Shown here piece after piece: positions 62,763 to 64,000 of a stretch of 64,000 bases of DNA. Source of the stretch: Methylosarcina fibrata AML-C10 (GTDB lineage Bacteria; Pseudomonadota; Gammaproteobacteria; Methylococcales; Methylomonadaceae); NCBI RefSeq assembly GCF_000372865.1, contig NZ_KB889965.1:3455450-3519449 (forward strand), in the 5' to 3' direction. The position numbers and the translations under genes were made by a program. The notes beneath the pieces were generated by a model. It was not told the origin of the DNA. It saw only the letters and a list, made by a program, of their open reading frames with translations, and ran no database searches. Positions within the stretch are counted from its first letter, which is position 1. The number at the start of each line of letters is the position of its first letter.

Positions 62763-64000
62763 TCATTGTTGTTCCTGATTGGAGGCACGCCAATCGGCGA
62801 TGCGTACGAGCGTTTCATACCAAGCCAGGCGAAACGGGCCGTGCTCGGCTAGCAAGCGCTGAGTCCGGTTCGTCCAGGACGGTCCCATCGCTTCGCTTTC
62901 GCCGAGTTCCATCACGTCCAAGCGCAGGCGCGTGGCCGGGAGTGTATTGCCGTCGAATGTCAGCGCCGGCAACTCGTCGCCTTCATGTACGCCGCGCGCG
63001 TAGCGCTTGCCGTTCGGCGCTTTTTCGTCCGGCATTGCGCGCAGGCTTATCCGCACCTTGCCGTGGTGAGCGACAATCAAATATGCGATCAAATCATGCA
63101 TCGGCGTTTTTTCGCCGTGTTCCAGCCAGGCCAGCATCGAAGCCAATTCGTGGCGGAAATAAGGGCGCCCGTGCCTGGCGCGCGAAGGCGATTTTGCCCA
63201 GTATTGCAAACGCCGAGGATCGCCTTCCGGCCAATCCTTGTTCAGCTTCAGCGTGGTTTGGAAAACTTCGTGCACCTTGCCGACGTCGTGCCAAAGCGCG
63301 GCAACGACAATCGCCTCGGCGATACCGTCCGGTAAATGGCCAAGCGCAGAGAGCAACGACTCGGCTGCTTTTTTGACGTGAGACAGATGGTCTTCCAGCA
63401 AAATCGGGATGGTTTTTATGCTGTCCGGATCTTTTTGGTAGATTTGATCGTTCGCCGTTTTGTGCCGCAAGACCTCGACCGCCTGTTTGTCGGCGGCGAC
63501 GAAACCCAAGGTCTTGTTGTAACCGCCGTCTTGCGCGCGCAGCAACAATGTTTGGCCGGGATAGACAGCGTTTTGACTCACCGGCTTCCACATACCGGCC
63601 AGACTGTCCCAAACGAAAGCTTTTTTATTTTTGTCTTTCAGGTGATTTTTGATCTGGGTGATCGACGCCGGACACAGTTCGGCCCTATCCGGTTGCGCTT
63701 CCTCGGGTTTATCGCCGTCGAAGTCACGCCAGAAAACGAACAATTGCGGCGTTCCTTCGTCCCGAATATAGAGCGAAACGTCGATGTCGAAGCCGGTCAA
63801 ATCCGGGTCGGTGTTGAACAGGTCAAGAAAATCCTTGCGCCGCAATACGTGGCTCAGCGGCTGTTCGGAGGTCACCGGCGGCAGCCGGCTCAGCGAAGCG
63901 GTTTGCCGTTGCCGCAACGTATCCCGGGCCTGCTCCATTTCGGAATACGAATACGGCGGAGCCGATGCCTCGTCTGCTATGTCCAGCCAGTAAATCGCGG
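62763..64000 (-). CDS. cas3: Cas3, C-terminal part with HD nuclease domain
   Basis: The frame is open to the right edge, so the helicase part lies outside the window. Visible is the C-terminal HD nuclease: LEDHLSHVKKAAESL, the HD pair in ALWHDVGKVHEVFQ (63285-63290) and YLIVAHHGKVRIS. HD placed after the helicase is the domain order of type I-G Cas3, the reverse of most type I systems. It nicks and degrades target DNA after recruitment. First visible gene of the interference operon. Confidence 0.92.
   Translation of the reverse strand, partial: AIYWLDIADEASAPPYSYSEMEQARDTLRQRQTASLSRLPPVTSEQPLSHVLRRKDFLDLFNTDPDLTGFDIDVSLYIRDEGTPQLFVFWRDFDGDKPEEAQPDRAELCPASITQIKNHLKDKNKKAFVWDSLAGMWKPVSQNAVYPGQTLLLRAQDGGYNKTLGFVAADKQAVEVLRHKTANDQIYQKDPDSIKTIPILLEDHLSHVKKAAESLLSALGHLPDGIAEAIVVAALWHDVGKVHEVFQTTLKLNKDWPEGDPRRLQYWAKSPSRARHGRPYFRHELASMLAWLEHGEKTPMHDLIAYLIVAHHGKVRISLRAMPDEKAPNGKRYARGVHEGDELPALTFDGNTLPATRLRLDVMELGESEAMGPSWTNRTQRLLAEHGPFRLAWYETLVRIADWRASNQEQQ

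Overview
The window looks like a gammaproteobacterial chromosome of moderately high GC. The combination of a NarGHJI/NarK-fusion/NirK denitrification block, an NsrR regulator, a 13-gene nuo operon with fused nuoCD and a type I-G CRISPR-Cas locus would fit a methanotroph-like member of the Methylococcales. No methane-oxidation gene lies in the window, so this placement is inference.

Layout. 1-1140: 3' part of a fatty acid cis/trans isomerase. 1201-12365 (minus): a nitrate-respiration block read narK (double MFS fusion), narG, narH, narJ, narI, a small DUF1289-like protein, a terminator, then a copper nitrite reductase lipoprotein (nirK). A strong NsrR-type operator lies at the narK promoter, and nsrR itself is at 14327-14776. 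Between them is an alginate-export-type porin whose signal peptide is split by a one-base frameshift. 14849-26049: a FabH-like condensing enzyme with altered catalytic residues, a UshA-type nucleotidase lipoprotein, a PstI/BsuBI-like restriction-modification pair whose endonuclease is frameshifted, an L,D-transpeptidase, a YddA/SbmA-like ABC protein with ruined ATPase motifs flanked by two copies of a small membrane protein gene, and a DksA/TraR zinc-finger protein. 26117-31938 (minus): msrB, apeB, two tiny membrane proteins and a full-length 5-oxoprolinase. 32645-47118 (minus): complete nuoA-N for respiratory complex I. 47691-48848: a secreted EEP-fold nuclease or phosphatase.

49035-52671 holds broken pieces of large phage 'polyvalent' proteins in both orientations. 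The last fragment runs straight into the first repeat of a CRISPR array (52672-53717; 15 identical 36-bp repeats, 14 spacers, two of them duplicated). The associated type I-G (formerly I-U) genes lie on the minus strand: cas3 (5' end outside the window), csx17, csb1, csb2, then about 2 kb of inserted material (a degraded MNT/HEPN pair, a REP palindrome with its RAYT transposase, a MazEF-type pair on the plus strand), then a cas4-cas1 fusion and cas2 beside the leader.

Functionally, nitrate is reduced to nitrite by NarGHI and nitrite to nitric oxide by NirK. NsrR can sense the NO and probably feeds back on narK. Complex I supplies electrons to the quinone pool that NarI oxidises. The other theme is defence and gene decay: a lone surviving methyltransferase, a worn toxin-antitoxin pair, phage relics, and a CRISPR locus repeatedly invaded by small mobile elements.
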